Shown piece after piece: positions 1-6,283 of a DNA stretch of 8,351 nt (the first letter of the stretch is position 1; each line of letters starts with the position of its first letter). Source of the stretch: Bacteroidota bacterium (GTDB taxonomy: Bacteria > Bacteroidota > Bacteroidia > Bacteroidales > Marinifilaceae); contig JAEXFF010000096.1 of assembly GCA_023400335.1 (NCBI GenBank), positions 1-8,351 of the forward strand. Reading direction: 5' to 3'. The notes below the pieces were generated by a model, which searched no databases, was not told the origin of the DNA, and was given only the letters and a program-made list of their open reading frames with translations. The position numbers and the translations under genes are program-made.

Positions 1-1530
1 TTCAAAGCCGAAACCGATCCTTCGTTGACGGGTTACGAAAAAGGACAAGTAACAGAATTAGGAGCTGTCAATGTAATGACCGGAATTTACACCGGACGTT
101 CTCCTAAAGATAAATTCTTCGTTAAGAATGAAGCCAGTGAAGACTCTGTATGGTGGACTTCCGAAGAATACAAAAATGACAACAAACCGACTTCTGAAGC
201 GACTTGGTCCGTATTGAAAGATCTGGCTGTAAAGCAACTTTCCAATAAAAAATTATACGTAGTTGATACATTCTGCGGAGCAAATGAAAATACCCGTCTG
301 AAAGTACGTTTTATCATGGAAGTAGCCTGGCAGGCTCATTTCGTAACCAATATGTTTATCCGTCCGACAGCTGAAGAACTGGAAAACTATGGTGAACCGG
401 ATTTTGTTTCCTTCAACGCAGCTAAAGCAAAAGTGGAAAACTTCAAAGAATTGGGTCTGAATTCAGAAACGGCAACCGTATTCAACCTGAAGACAAAAGA
501 ACAGGTTATCCTGAATACCTGGTATGGAGGGGAAATGAAGAAAGGTATCTTCTCTATTATGAATTACCTGAATCCGTTAAAAGGGATTGCTTCTATGCAC
601 TGTTCAGCGAATACCGATATGGAAGGCAAGAATACAGCTATTTTCTTCGGTTTGTCCGGCACTGGTAAAACGACATTGTCCACAGACCCGAAACGGCTGC
701 TGATCGGTGATGACGAACACGGCTGGGATGACGAAGGAGTATTTAACTACGAAGGCGGTTGCTATGCTAAAGTTATCAATTTGAGTAAAGAAGCTGAACC
801 GGATATTTACAACGCAATCAAGCGGGACGCATTGCTGGAAAATGTAACTGTAAATGCAAACGGTAAGATCGATTTCAATGATAAATCCGTTACTGAAAAT
901 ACCCGTGTTTCTTACCCGATCTACCACATCAAAAATATCGTAAAACCGGTTTCCAAAGGTCCGGCTGCTCAACAGGTAATTTTCCTGTCTGCTGATGCTT
1001 TCGGTGTATTGCCTCCTGTATCTATCCTGACTTCTGAACAGACGAAATATTACTTCCTGTCCGGATTTACAGCTAAACTGGCAGGTACTGAACGCGGTAT
1101 TACAGAACCGACTCCTACCTTCTCTGCTTGTTTCGGTGCAGCATTCTTGTCATTGCATCCGACCAAATATGCAGAAGAACTGGTAAAGAAAATGGAAAAA
1201 TCCGGAGCCAAAGCTTACCTGGTAAATACAGGCTGGAACGGTAGCGGTAAACGTATCTCTATCAAAGATACCCGTGGTATTATCGACGCCATATTGAACG
1301 GTTCCATTGATAAAGCACCGACCAAAACCATTCCTTATTTTAACTTCCTCGTACCGACAGAACTTCCGGGTGTTGATCCGAAAATATTGGATCCTCGCGA
1401 CACCTACGAATGTGCTTGCAAATGGGAAGAAAAAGCCAAAGATCTTTCAGAACGTTTTATCAAAAACTTCAAGAAGTTCGAAGGCAACGAAATTGGTAAA
1501 GCATTGGTTGAGGCAGGTCCGAAATTATAA
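1..1530 (+). CDS. pckA: Phosphoenolpyruvate carboxykinase (ATP), 5'-truncated by window edge
   Basis: Cytosolic enzyme that interconverts oxaloacetate + ATP with PEP + CO2 + ADP; it works in gluconeogenesis and, in many gut anaerobes, in CO2-fixing PEP carboxylation during fermentation to succinate. The frame is open from base 1 (it begins [15 protein letters not shown]), so the TTG at 25 is internal and the true start lies left of the window. The 509 residues present, against about 540 in E. coli PckA, imply that roughly 25-30 residues are missing. Motifs seen (numbered in the partial protein): substrate-binding [10 protein letters not shown] at 30-39; [12 protein letters not shown] just before the P-loop; the P-loop GLSGTGKT at 217-224 (bases 649-672); the metal-binding kinase-2 motif [11 protein letters not shown] (about 706-738); and the C-terminal helix [20 protein letters not shown]. 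No frameshift or missing key residue is visible. The gene converges on the lpx operon and is followed by its own terminator. Identification is secure. Confidence 0.97.
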   Translation, partial: FKAETDPSLTGYEKGQVTELGAVNVMTGIYTGRSPKDKFFVKNEASEDSVWWTSEEYKNDNKPTSEATWSVLKDLAVKQLSNKKLYVVDTFCGANENTRLKVRFIMEVAWQAHFVTNMFIRPTAEELENYGEPDFVSFNAAKAKVENFKELGLNSETATVFNLKTKEQVILNTWYGGEMKKGIFSIMNYLNPLKGIASMHCSANTDMEGKNTAIFFGLSGTGKTTLSTDPKRLLIGDDEHGWDDEGVFNYEGGCYAKVINLSKEAEPDIYNAIKRDALLENVTVNANGKIDFNDKSVTENTRVSYPIYHIKNIVKPVSKGPAAQQVIFLSADAFGVLPPVSILTSEQTKYYFLSGFTAKLAGTERGITEPTPTFSACFGAAFLSLHPTKYAEELVKKMEKSGAKAYLVNTGWNGSGKRISIKDTRGIIDAILNGSIDKAPTKTIPYFNFLVPTELPGVDPKILDPRDTYECACKWEEKAKDLSERFIKNFKKFEGNEIGKALVEAGPKL

Positions 1531-1557
1531 TCTTCAAACAGTTTCGGCTGAAATATT

Positions 1558-1589
1558 AAAAAAGGCGTCTGGAAACAGATGCCTTTTTT
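1558..1589 (+). terminator. Intrinsic terminator of pckA
   Basis: The arms AAAAAAGGCGTCT (1558-1570) and AGATGCCTTTTTT (1577-1589) form a 13-bp stem with one G-U wobble around the loop GGAAAC. The six terminal Ts act as the U-tract. It starts 28 bases after the pckA stop codon, the usual place for a Rho-independent terminator. Confidence 0.88.
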
Positions 1590-1605
1590 AGGTTTAAATG
1601 TAAAA

Positions 1606-1947
1606 ATGTTTAATTATTCAAGTATGAAAAAGTGAAAAGGCAAAATTGTTTAAATGTGGAAAAGTAGAAAAGTAAAAAAAATCAAGGAGAGAAAGTTTTT
1701 CTGGCGGAACAAAAATGAAAAAAGATTTATTTTCAACTTCCAAAATTCAGGATAGTCTTCCAGACCAAACCGCATTCGTGAATCAGCAGGCCGATAGGAT
1801 GACCGACAATCCGTCACAAAATATTATCTCCTCCTCCATCCCTCCAAACACCCGGATCTTTTTACATTTTTGCCTTTAAATACTGAAATCTCTACCCGTT
1901 TAAACTCCTGAACAAATAAACATTTAAGCACTTGAATATTTAAACAT
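1606..1947. repeat. Imperfect inverted-repeat element (MITE-like or decayed repeat)
   Basis: Two pairs of inverted repeats occur in the same outside-to-inside order on both sides. The outer pair is ATGTTTAATTATTCAAGT (1606-1623) against the reverse complement of 1930-1947, ATGTTTAAATATTCAAGT, matching 17 of 18. The inner pair is AAAGGCAAAATTGT (1636-1649) against the reverse complement of 1864-1877, AAAGGCAAAAATGT, matching 13 of 14. The outer-to-inner distance differs (12 versus 52 bases), so the arms have diverged by indels if they share an origin. No transposase frame is present and no target-site duplication is obvious. The AT-rich words raise the odds of chance similarity, but two ordered pairs argue for a real element. 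Its placement between two terminators would make it transcriptionally harmless. Confidence 0.4.
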
Positions 1948-1949
1948 AA

Positions 1950-1981
1950 AAAAACGTCAGAATTTCCATTCTGACGTTTTT
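1950..1981 (-). terminator. Intrinsic terminator of the lpxD-lpxC/fabZ-lpxA operon
   Basis: A perfect 14-bp stem, AAAAACGTCAGAAT (1950-1963) with ATTCTGACGTTTTT (1968-1981), encloses the tetraloop TTCC. Read on the - strand it ends in a run of seven Ts and lies 16 bases after the lpxA stop codon. The + strand side also has a short T-run, so it may also stop residual pckA read-through, making it bidirectional. Confidence 0.9.
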
Positions 1982-1997
1982 GTAAATGCTTTTTTTT

Positions 1998-2777
1998 CTA
2001 TCCGAGATATCCTTTCATAATTCCCCGTTTGCTATTTCGTACAAACATGATGATTTCATCCCTTTCTTTAGAAGCAGGCATCTCCGCTTCAATTCTCTCT
2101 ACAGCATCGGAATTATTCAGACCGGATTGATAAAGAATACGGTAAATATCCTGAATTTCATTGATTTTTTCATTTGTAAATTCCCGGCGGCGCAATCCGA
2201 TAGAGTTAACGCCGGCATACGACAAAGGCAGACGTCCGGCTTTGACATAAGGCGGCACATCTTTTCCAATAAGCGATCCTCCCTGTATCATAACATGCTT
2301 CCCGATATGGACAAACTGATGTACAGCTGTCATTCCTCCCAAAATAGCGTATTCGTCTATGACCACCTCCCCTGCCAATTGACAGGCATTTGTAATAATA
2401 CAATTATCGCCTATAGTACAATCATGAGCAATATGTGCATAAGCCATAATCAGGCAATTATTCCCAACCTGGGTAATACCTTTGGCAGCAGTACCCCGGT
2501 TCACGGTCACACATTCCCTGATAGTGGTGTTATCACCTATACGTACAATGGATTTTTCTCCTCTGAATTTTAAATCTTGGGGGACAGCTGCGATCACAGC
2601 TCCCGGAAATATTTTACAATTCTTACCGATATGGGCTCCTTCCAGAATTGTAACATTCGAACCGATACGTGTACCCTCTTCGATTACAACATTCTTATCT
2701 ATAGTCACAAAAGGTTCAATCACCACATTGTCTGCAATCTGAGCTTCCGGATGAACGTAAGCTAACGGTTGTTTCAT
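1998..2777 (-). CDS. lpxA: UDP-N-acetylglucosamine 3-O-acyltransferase
   Basis: Cytosolic first enzyme of lipid A synthesis: it transfers a 3-hydroxyacyl chain from ACP to the 3-OH of UDP-GlcNAc. The protein is 259 residues (E. coli 262). Residues 1 to about 185 are a left-handed beta-helix built from hexapeptide repeats ([IV]G-type turns such as IGKNCKI, IGDNTTI, IGDNCII). The C-terminal helical part contains the family motif GLRRREF. The catalytic histidine is H118 in AHIAHDC, equivalent to E. coli H125. The acyl-chain ruler position, E. coli G173, aligns with G166 in HVMIQGG, so a glycine is kept, consistent with a long acyl chain. It is the last gene of the operon, 64 bases after lpxC-fabZ, and is followed by a strong terminator. 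No clear Shine-Dalgarno precedes the ATG (AATAATAAACGA). Start choice is supported by MKQPLAYVHP aligning with the usual N-terminus. Confidence 0.96.
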   Translation of the reverse strand: MKQPLAYVHPEAQIADNVVIEPFVTIDKNVVIEEGTRIGSNVTILEGAHIGKNCKIFPGAVIAAVPQDLKFRGEKSIVRIGDNTTIRECVTVNRGTAAKGITQVGNNCLIMAYAHIAHDCTIGDNCIITNACQLAGEVVIDEYAILGGMTAVHQFVHIGKHVMIQGGSLIGKDVPPYVKAGRLPLSYAGVNSIGLRRREFTNEKINEIQDIYRILYQSGLNNSDAVERIEAEMPASKERDEIIMFVRNSKRGIMKGYLG

Positions 2778-2830
2778 TCGTTTATTATTTAATGATTACT
2801 ATTTAGTCTGCTATTTATTACTTTAGCCTG

Positions 2831-2838
2831 CAAATATA
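2831..2838 (-). promoter_or_regulatory. Possible internal -7 element upstream of lpxA
   Basis: On the - strand, TATATTTG matches the Bacteroidota -7 consensus TAnnTTTG. It sits just after the lpxC-fabZ stop, about 54 bases ahead of the lpxA start. No TTG is found at the expected -33 spacing, so this may be a chance match in AT-rich DNA. If active it would give lpxA some expression independent of the operon promoter. Confidence 0.2.
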
Positions 2839-2841
2839 ATA

Positions 2842-4239
2842 TTAGTTCTTGGTTTTTGCGACCTGAGCCATAAATTCTCCTTCACAAACCAATTTTCTCC
2901 CCACATAAGCATATCCTTTCATAGTCACAATTCCCCGTTTTACCGGTGCCAATGTGATTAATTTAAATACAAGAGTATCTCCGGGTACCACTTTTTTCCG
3001 GAATTTAACTCCGTCTATTTTCATAAAATAAGTAGAATAATTTTCAGGATCGGGCACCTGATTCAATACCAGAATGCCTCCGCACTGAGACATCGCTTCG
3101 ACGATAAGTACCCCAGGCATAACCGGTTCCTCCGGGAAATGTCCGACAAAAAAAGGTTCATTCATGGTAACATTTTTACACCCTACCACCATATTATGAG
3201 TTACCTTGTAAATTTTATCAATCAACAGAAAAGGAGGACGATGCGGTAATAAAGTACGGATCTTATTAATATCCATTAAAGGCTCTGCCATAATATCCAC
3301 ATCTGCCGGATAAGCATCTTCTTTTTCAGCATTCATTACCGCTTTATAAATTTTCTGCGCCATAGCGGCATTTACTTTATGTCCCGGACGTTCTGCTATA
3401 ATCTTTCCCTTTATAAAACGTCCACACAAAGCCAAATCTCCGATCACATCCAACAATTTATGACGAGCCGGCTCATTATCAAAATACAAATCCAGATTAT
3501 TCAGTATGCCCTGCTTTACTTCAATCCCCTCGTACCCGAATTGAGCAGAAAGGCGTCTGACTTCTTCCTCAGAAATTTCTTTATCGACAATTACGATAGC
3601 ATTCTGCAAATCTCCTCCCTTGATCAGATTATTGGCAAAAAGAGCTTCCACTTCCCGTAAAAAAACAAAGGTACGGCAAGGTGCAATCTCCTTTACAAAA
3701 TCTGTATGAGAATCATAAGTAGCATACTGCATGGACAGATAAGGTGAATCATAAGCTACCACCAAATTTATACTGTATGTCGAATCCGGCAATAAAGTAA
3801 TCTTACTTTGAGTAGCTTCACAAGCAAATTCCATCTTTTCAGTTACCTCGAAATAGCGGCGGTCTGCCTCCTGCTCCTGCAAGCCCACCTTTTCAATAGA
3901 TTCCACATAAAAACGGGAACTTCCGTCCAATATGGGAAATTCTTCTCCATCTACTTCTATATCACAATTATCTACTCCACAACCATAAAGAGCTGCCATG
4001 GCATGTTCCATTGTGAAAATTTTCACGCCTTCTTTTTCAAGGCAACTAGCCCGGTCCACAAACTGCACATAGGCTGCTAGGGCTGGTATCACCGGTCTCC
4101 CCTCCAAATCCGTTCTGATGATCCTGTAACCACAATTTTCCCCAGCCGGTTTAAATGTAACACATACCTCTCTTCCGGTATGCAAACCTTTTCCCCTTAA
4201 AGAAAATGCTGCTTTTAATGTATTTTGCTTTACTGACAT
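2842..4239 (-). CDS. lpxC-fabZ: Bifunctional UDP-3-O-acyl-GlcNAc deacetylase / 3-hydroxyacyl-ACP dehydratase (LpxC-FabZ fusion)
   Basis: One 465-residue polypeptide carries two enzymes. Residues 1 to about 300 are LpxC, the Zn-dependent deacetylase that commits UDP-3-O-acyl-GlcNAc to lipid A synthesis. Visible residues are E78-H79 in TMEHAMAAL, the DGEEFPILDGSS loop (97-108), zinc ligands H260 and D264 in RHKLLDVIGDL, and H287 in PGHKVN. Residues about 322-465 are FabZ, a hot-dog-fold dehydratase of 3-hydroxyacyl-ACP. It has LLPHRPPFLLID at 330-341, catalytic H367 in FVGHFPEEPVMPGV, and E381 in VEAMSQ, 14 residues later as in E. coli FabZ. The linker (about 300-321) is short and acidic. Fusion of these enzymes is known in Bacteroidota. 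All catalytic residues of both halves are present, so both are probably active. The start ATG overlaps the lpxD stop (TAATG), which suggests translational coupling, and no Shine-Dalgarno is needed or seen. Confidence 0.98.
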   Translation of the reverse strand: MSVKQNTLKAAFSLRGKGLHTGREVCVTFKPAGENCGYRIIRTDLEGRPVIPALAAYVQFVDRASCLEKEGVKIFTMEHAMAALYGCGVDNCDIEVDGEEFPILDGSSRFYVESIEKVGLQEQEADRRYFEVTEKMEFACEATQSKITLLPDSTYSINLVVAYDSPYLSMQYATYDSHTDFVKEIAPCRTFVFLREVEALFANNLIKGGDLQNAIVIVDKEISEEEVRRLSAQFGYEGIEVKQGILNNLDLYFDNEPARHKLLDVIGDLALCGRFIKGKIIAERPGHKVNAAMAQKIYKAVMNAEKEDAYPADVDIMAEPLMDINKIRTLLPHRPPFLLIDKIYKVTHNMVVGCKNVTMNEPFFVGHFPEEPVMPGVLIVEAMSQCGGILVLNQVPDPENYSTYFMKIDGVKFRKKVVPGDTLVFKLITLAPVKRGIVTMKGYAYVGRKLVCEGEFMAQVAKTKN

Positions 4240-5273
4240 TATTGTTTTGACTTTAATGTTTGAATATCTTTTTCCATCTCCCGTAGTTGTCCATACAATT
4301 CAGGTAATTTTTTGAACAGAACGTAACATTTCTGATACCTGCCTGCCTCAAAAGCCGGCGCCCCCATAATGACTACTCCGTCAGTTACAGAACTGATAAT
4401 ACCGGTCTGCGCTGCTACCCGCACTCCATTTCCAACCTCCAGATGCCCGGCTATTCCGACTTGTCCTCCCAACATACAATTACTGCCGACTTTCGCCGTC
4501 CCGGCTATTCCGGTTTGCGCAGCAATCACCGTATTTTCCCCGACAATAACATTGTGTGCTATCTGAATCAGGTTATCGAGCTTTACGCCCGTCTTAATCC
4601 GGGTAGACCCCATCGTAGCCCGGTCGATACACACGTTCGCCCCAATCTCTACATTATCCTCAATGACGACATTTCCAATTTGAGAAATCTTATGGTAACC
4701 ATCCGTCGAAGGTGCAAATCCAAATCCGTCAGCTCCGATAACACTCCCGGCATGAATAGTACAATTTCTACCGATAACACAACCGTAATAGACCTTTACT
4801 CCCATGTATAAAACCGTATTGTCCCCGATACTTACGCCATCTCCGATATAGACATGGGGATAAATCCTGACATTGTTTCCGATTTTTACATTTTTCCCTA
4901 TATATGCAAAAGCGCCGATATAAGGTTTCTCTCCTATAACGGCGTTTTCAGAAATATATGAAGGCTGTTCAATTCCAACCGGCTGCGGACGCATATTCTC
5001 ATACATTTTTAACAATACAGCTATCGCGTCATAAGCCGAATCCACCCGAATCAATGTACAAGATACAGGCTTTACCGGTATAAAATCCCGGTTGACTAAA
5101 ACGACAGACGCTTCTGTCGTATATATAAAATGTTCGTATTTCGGATTAGCTAAAAAAGCCAATGTATGCGGTTTCCCCTCTTCAATTTTTGAAACATTAT
5201 TCACCGTTACTTCCGGATTTCCTTCCACAACACCATTCAGTAAAACCGCAATATCTTTTGCTTTAAATTCCAT
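4239..5273 (-). CDS. lpxD: UDP-3-O-(3-hydroxyacyl)glucosamine N-acyltransferase
   Basis: Third enzyme of lipid A synthesis, cytosolic: it adds the N-linked 3-hydroxyacyl chain from ACP to the LpxC product, giving UDP-2,3-diacylglucosamine. The protein has 344 residues, the normal family length. Residues 1 to about 100 are the uridine-binding N-terminal domain (includes [16 protein letters not shown]). Residues about 105-310 are a left-handed beta-helix of hexapeptide repeats. The family motif GADGFGFAP lies near 180-188, and catalytic H240 sits in [11 protein letters not shown] (E. coli H239). The end (about 312-344) is a helical tail with heptad-like spacing ([20 protein letters not shown]), as expected for the trimer. 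It is the first gene of the - strand operon, directly downstream of a candidate promoter. Its stop shares one base with the lpxC-fabZ start. In many Bacteroides genomes an HD-domain gene precedes lpxD (from memory); here there is none, and rimP diverges instead. Confidence 0.97.
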   Translation of the reverse strand: MEFKAKDIAVLLNGVVEGNPEVTVNNVSKIEEGKPHTLAFLANPKYEHFIYTTEASVVLVNRDFIPVKPVSCTLIRVDSAYDAIAVLLKMYENMRPQPVGIEQPSYISENAVIGEKPYIGAFAYIGKNVKIGNNVRIYPHVYIGDGVSIGDNTVLYMGVKVYYGCVIGRNCTIHAGSVIGADGFGFAPSTDGYHKISQIGNVVIEDNVEIGANVCIDRATMGSTRIKTGVKLDNLIQIAHNVIVGENTVIAAQTGIAGTAKVGSNCMLGGQVGIAGHLEVGNGVRVAAQTGIISSVTDGVVIMGAPAFEAGRYQKCYVLFKKLPELYGQLREMEKDIQTLKSKQ

Positions 5274-5289
5274 AAAATTAAAATTTCGG

Positions 5290-5318
5290 CAAACTTACAA
5301 ATTTTATTCGTAACTCAA
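5290..5318 (-). promoter_or_regulatory. Candidate promoter of the lpxD operon
   Basis: On the - strand, TAAGTTTG (5297-5290) fits the Bacteroidota -7 consensus TAnnTTTG. A TTG (5318-5316) lies 18 bases upstream as a -33 element. Transcription would start near 5283-5285, leaving a 5' leader of only about 10 bases before the lpxD ATG at 5273. That is short but compatible with the absence of a Shine-Dalgarno. The position and the element match are seen in the sequence; activity is inferred. Confidence 0.5.
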
Positions 5319-5466
5319 TAAGTTTATTACAAATATGTTTCTTTTTTATCTGAACCCTCCAACTATAATGAATTATTTTTCAATAATTTATCTTTTTTTC
5401 CGATCTTCTTAAAACAATCATTAATAAAAGGCCATCTCCTGCCAAAATTCTTCCGAAGCAAAAAGG

Positions 5467-5499
5467 AATTCAAGAAAAATTCAAGAAAGTAAAATTCAA
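5467..5499. repeat. Short AATTCAA direct repeats
   Basis: AATTCAAGAAA occurs at 5467-5477 and 5478-5488, exactly adjacent, followed by a partial third copy AATTCAAAA at 5493. This is an 11-bp tandem duplication plus a degenerate unit in AT-rich DNA. It has no assigned role and is probably replication slippage. Confidence 0.45.
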
Positions 5500-5646
5500 A
5501 AACAATCAACTGTTTTCCTGTTCCAAAAGAAGAAATAATCATGTTCCACTTTCCATTTAAAATGTTTCTACCGGTTTCTATTTTCTTACTTTTGAACTTT
5601 TTTCAAAAAATAGAATCACAAAAATCCTTTTTTAGGGAGTTAATAT

Positions 5647-5676
5647 TTTGTTTTTCAATATTTAGTATTATCTTTG
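5647..5676 (+). promoter_or_regulatory. Candidate promoter of the rimP-nusA-infB operon
   Basis: TTTG (5647-5650) as the -33 element and TATCTTTG (5669-5676) as the -7 element (consensus TAnnTTTG) are separated by 18 bases, the same spacing as the lpxD promoter candidate in this window. The predicted start is near 5682-5684, which gives a leader of about 90 bases before rimP. It is the best promoter match in the spacer, but activity is inferred. Confidence 0.55.
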
Positions 5677-5697
5677 TGACCGAATTAGTAATACTAA
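5662..5697. promoter_or_regulatory. Dyad spanning the rimP -7 element (possible operator)
   Basis: TTAGTATTA (5662-5670) and TAATACTAA (5689-5697) are perfect 9-bp reverse complements separated by 18 bases. They bracket the predicted -7 element and start site. The right arm also forms a compact palindrome by itself, TTAGTA-A-TACTAA (5685-5697). The geometry suits a dimeric DNA-binding protein, but AT-rich dyads also arise by chance. Confidence 0.3.
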
Positions 5698-5700
5698 GGG

Positions 5701-5726
5701 AGGGGACGAAGGCGTCCCCTTTTCTT
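5701..5726 (+). terminator. Terminator-like hairpin in the rimP leader (candidate attenuator)
   Basis: AGGGGACG (5701-5708) pairs perfectly with CGTCCCCT (5713-5720) around the tetraloop AAGG, followed by TTTCTT. This is a GC-rich 8-bp stem with a short, imperfect U-tract. It stands out sharply from the AT-rich surroundings. It lies after the predicted start site and about 50 bases before the rimP ATG, with no gene upstream on this strand that it could terminate. A role as a leader attenuator is inferred. NusA encoded downstream is a known stimulator of hairpin-dependent termination, which would allow feedback. Confidence 0.55.
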
Positions 5727-5760
5727 ATGAACTTATTCGGACCCGTGTGCATCAGCCATA

Positions 5761-5773
5761 AAGGAAAGGAAAC
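5761..5773 (+). promoter_or_regulatory. Ribosome binding site of rimP
   Basis: The purine-rich AAGGAAAGGA (5761-5770) directly precedes the ATG at 5774. The first AAGGA ends 8 bases before the start codon, a usual Shine-Dalgarno spacing. It is the only obvious Shine-Dalgarno-like site ahead of a gene in this window, and it supports the start at 5774. Confidence 0.55.
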
Positions 5774-6238
5774 ATGAAAACGGCAGAAGAAATTAAAAAT
5801 ATTGTAGAAAATTTACTGGAAGGAACGGATTTATTTTTCGTAGATCTCCACCTCTCGAAAAACAATGTGATAGAACTGTTTATTGATTCTCCCCAAGGAG
5901 TAGACATCAGTACCTGTAGCCGTATAAGCCGGGAATTGGAAACTTGTTTAAACCGGGAAGAAGAAGATTTTGAATTGACTGTATCCAGCGCAGGAATCGG
6001 TTATCCATTCAAAGTGCCGGGCCAATATGTAAAGAACATCGGCAAAAAGGTAAGCGTAAAATTGACGGATTCTTCCCGTATAGAAGGAATATTGCAATCT
6101 TATACGCCCTCGGAAATTATACTGGAATGTGAAGAAAAGCGTTCTATAGAAGGCAAAAAGAAAAAGGAAACTGTAAAAGTAAAAAAACAAATTCAGACAG
6201 AGGACATTAAGGAAATAAAAGATATTGTAAGCTTTTAA
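5774..6238 (+). CDS. rimP: Ribosome maturation factor RimP
   Basis: Cytosolic assembly factor that binds pre-30S particles and helps maturation of the small ribosomal subunit. The protein is 154 residues, normal for the family (E. coli about 150). Residues 1 to about 75 form the N-terminal alpha/beta domain, with VDLHLSKNNVIELFIDSPQGVDISTCSRISREL. The hinge motif is SSAGIGYPF at 71-79, the counterpart of SSPGLDRPL in E. coli, here in a diverged form. The C-terminal Sm-like beta-barrel follows (about 85-154) and includes a lysine-rich stretch (126-138, GKKKKETVKVKKQ). Identification rests on these motifs and on its place directly before nusA and infB, which is strongly conserved across bacteria. 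It is first in the operon, 45 bases ahead of nusA. Confidence 0.93.
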   Translation: MKTAEEIKNIVENLLEGTDLFFVDLHLSKNNVIELFIDSPQGVDISTCSRISRELETCLNREEEDFELTVSSAGIGYPFKVPGQYVKNIGKKVSVKLTDSSRIEGILQSYTPSEIILECEEKRSIEGKKKKETVKVKKQIQTEDIKEIKDIVSF

Positions 6239-6283
6239 GATGGATAAAGAAATTAGGTAAAAATATAAAACTGAAAAGTTCAA

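Larger units (their letters stand above)
1531..1997. other. Convergent intergenic region between pckA and lpxA
   Basis: This 467-base stretch has no gene I can support. It holds the pckA terminator at the left, the lpx-operon terminator at the right, and AT-rich arms rich in TTTAAA/TTCAAG-type words. A central block (about 1690-1860) has a more mixed composition. A 54-codon + strand frame (1715-1879, beginning MKKDLFSTSKIQDS) crosses this block. An AAGGAGAG sits 20-odd bases ahead of its ATG, but the peptide matches no family I recognise, is serine-rich, and ends inside the inner inverted repeat, so I do not call it a gene. Reading the same block on the - strand also gives no recognisable domain. 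Confidence 0.6.
5274..5773. other. Divergent lpxD-rimP intergenic region
   Basis: This 500-base, very AT-rich spacer holds the lpxD promoter candidate at the left and the rimP promoter plus leader hairpin at the right. The middle (about 5340-5640) contains no gene I can support. It has three short AATTCAA direct repeats at 5467, 5478 and 5493, and a low-GC potential hairpin (TTCTATTTT at 5576-5584 with AAAATAGAA at 5607-5615). A second -7-like word, TACTTTTG (5587-5594, + strand), has no convincing -33 partner. A phenylalanine-rich 78-codon frame (5541-5777) crosses the rimP promoter and leader and looks like chance translation of T-rich DNA. Confidence 0.6.

Noticed and set aside
25..27. TTG as the start of pckA
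   Set aside because: The frame is open and homologous to PckA from base 1, so the TTG is an internal leucine codon and the start is outside the window.
1986..2573. 195-codon + strand frame opposite lpxA
   Set aside because: The opposite strand encodes a complete LpxA with hexapeptide repeats and catalytic histidine; this frame has no recognisable domain.
5587..5594. Second -7-like word TACTTTTG upstream of rimP
   Set aside because: No TTTG/TTG at the expected -33 spacing; the match at 5647-5676 is better and nearer the gene.
5576..5615. AT-only hairpin with 9-bp arms upstream of the rimP promoter
   Set aside because: Very low GC, a 22-base loop with a competing inner pairing, and no U-tract; indistinguishable from chance in this composition.
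5541..5777. 78-codon + strand frame ending in an ATGA overlap with the rimP start (MFHFPFKMFLPVSIFLLLNFF...)
   Set aside because: It runs through the best promoter match and the leader hairpin, is extremely Phe/Ile/Leu-rich as expected from T-rich noncoding DNA, and resembles no family. The apparent signal peptide is a composition effect.
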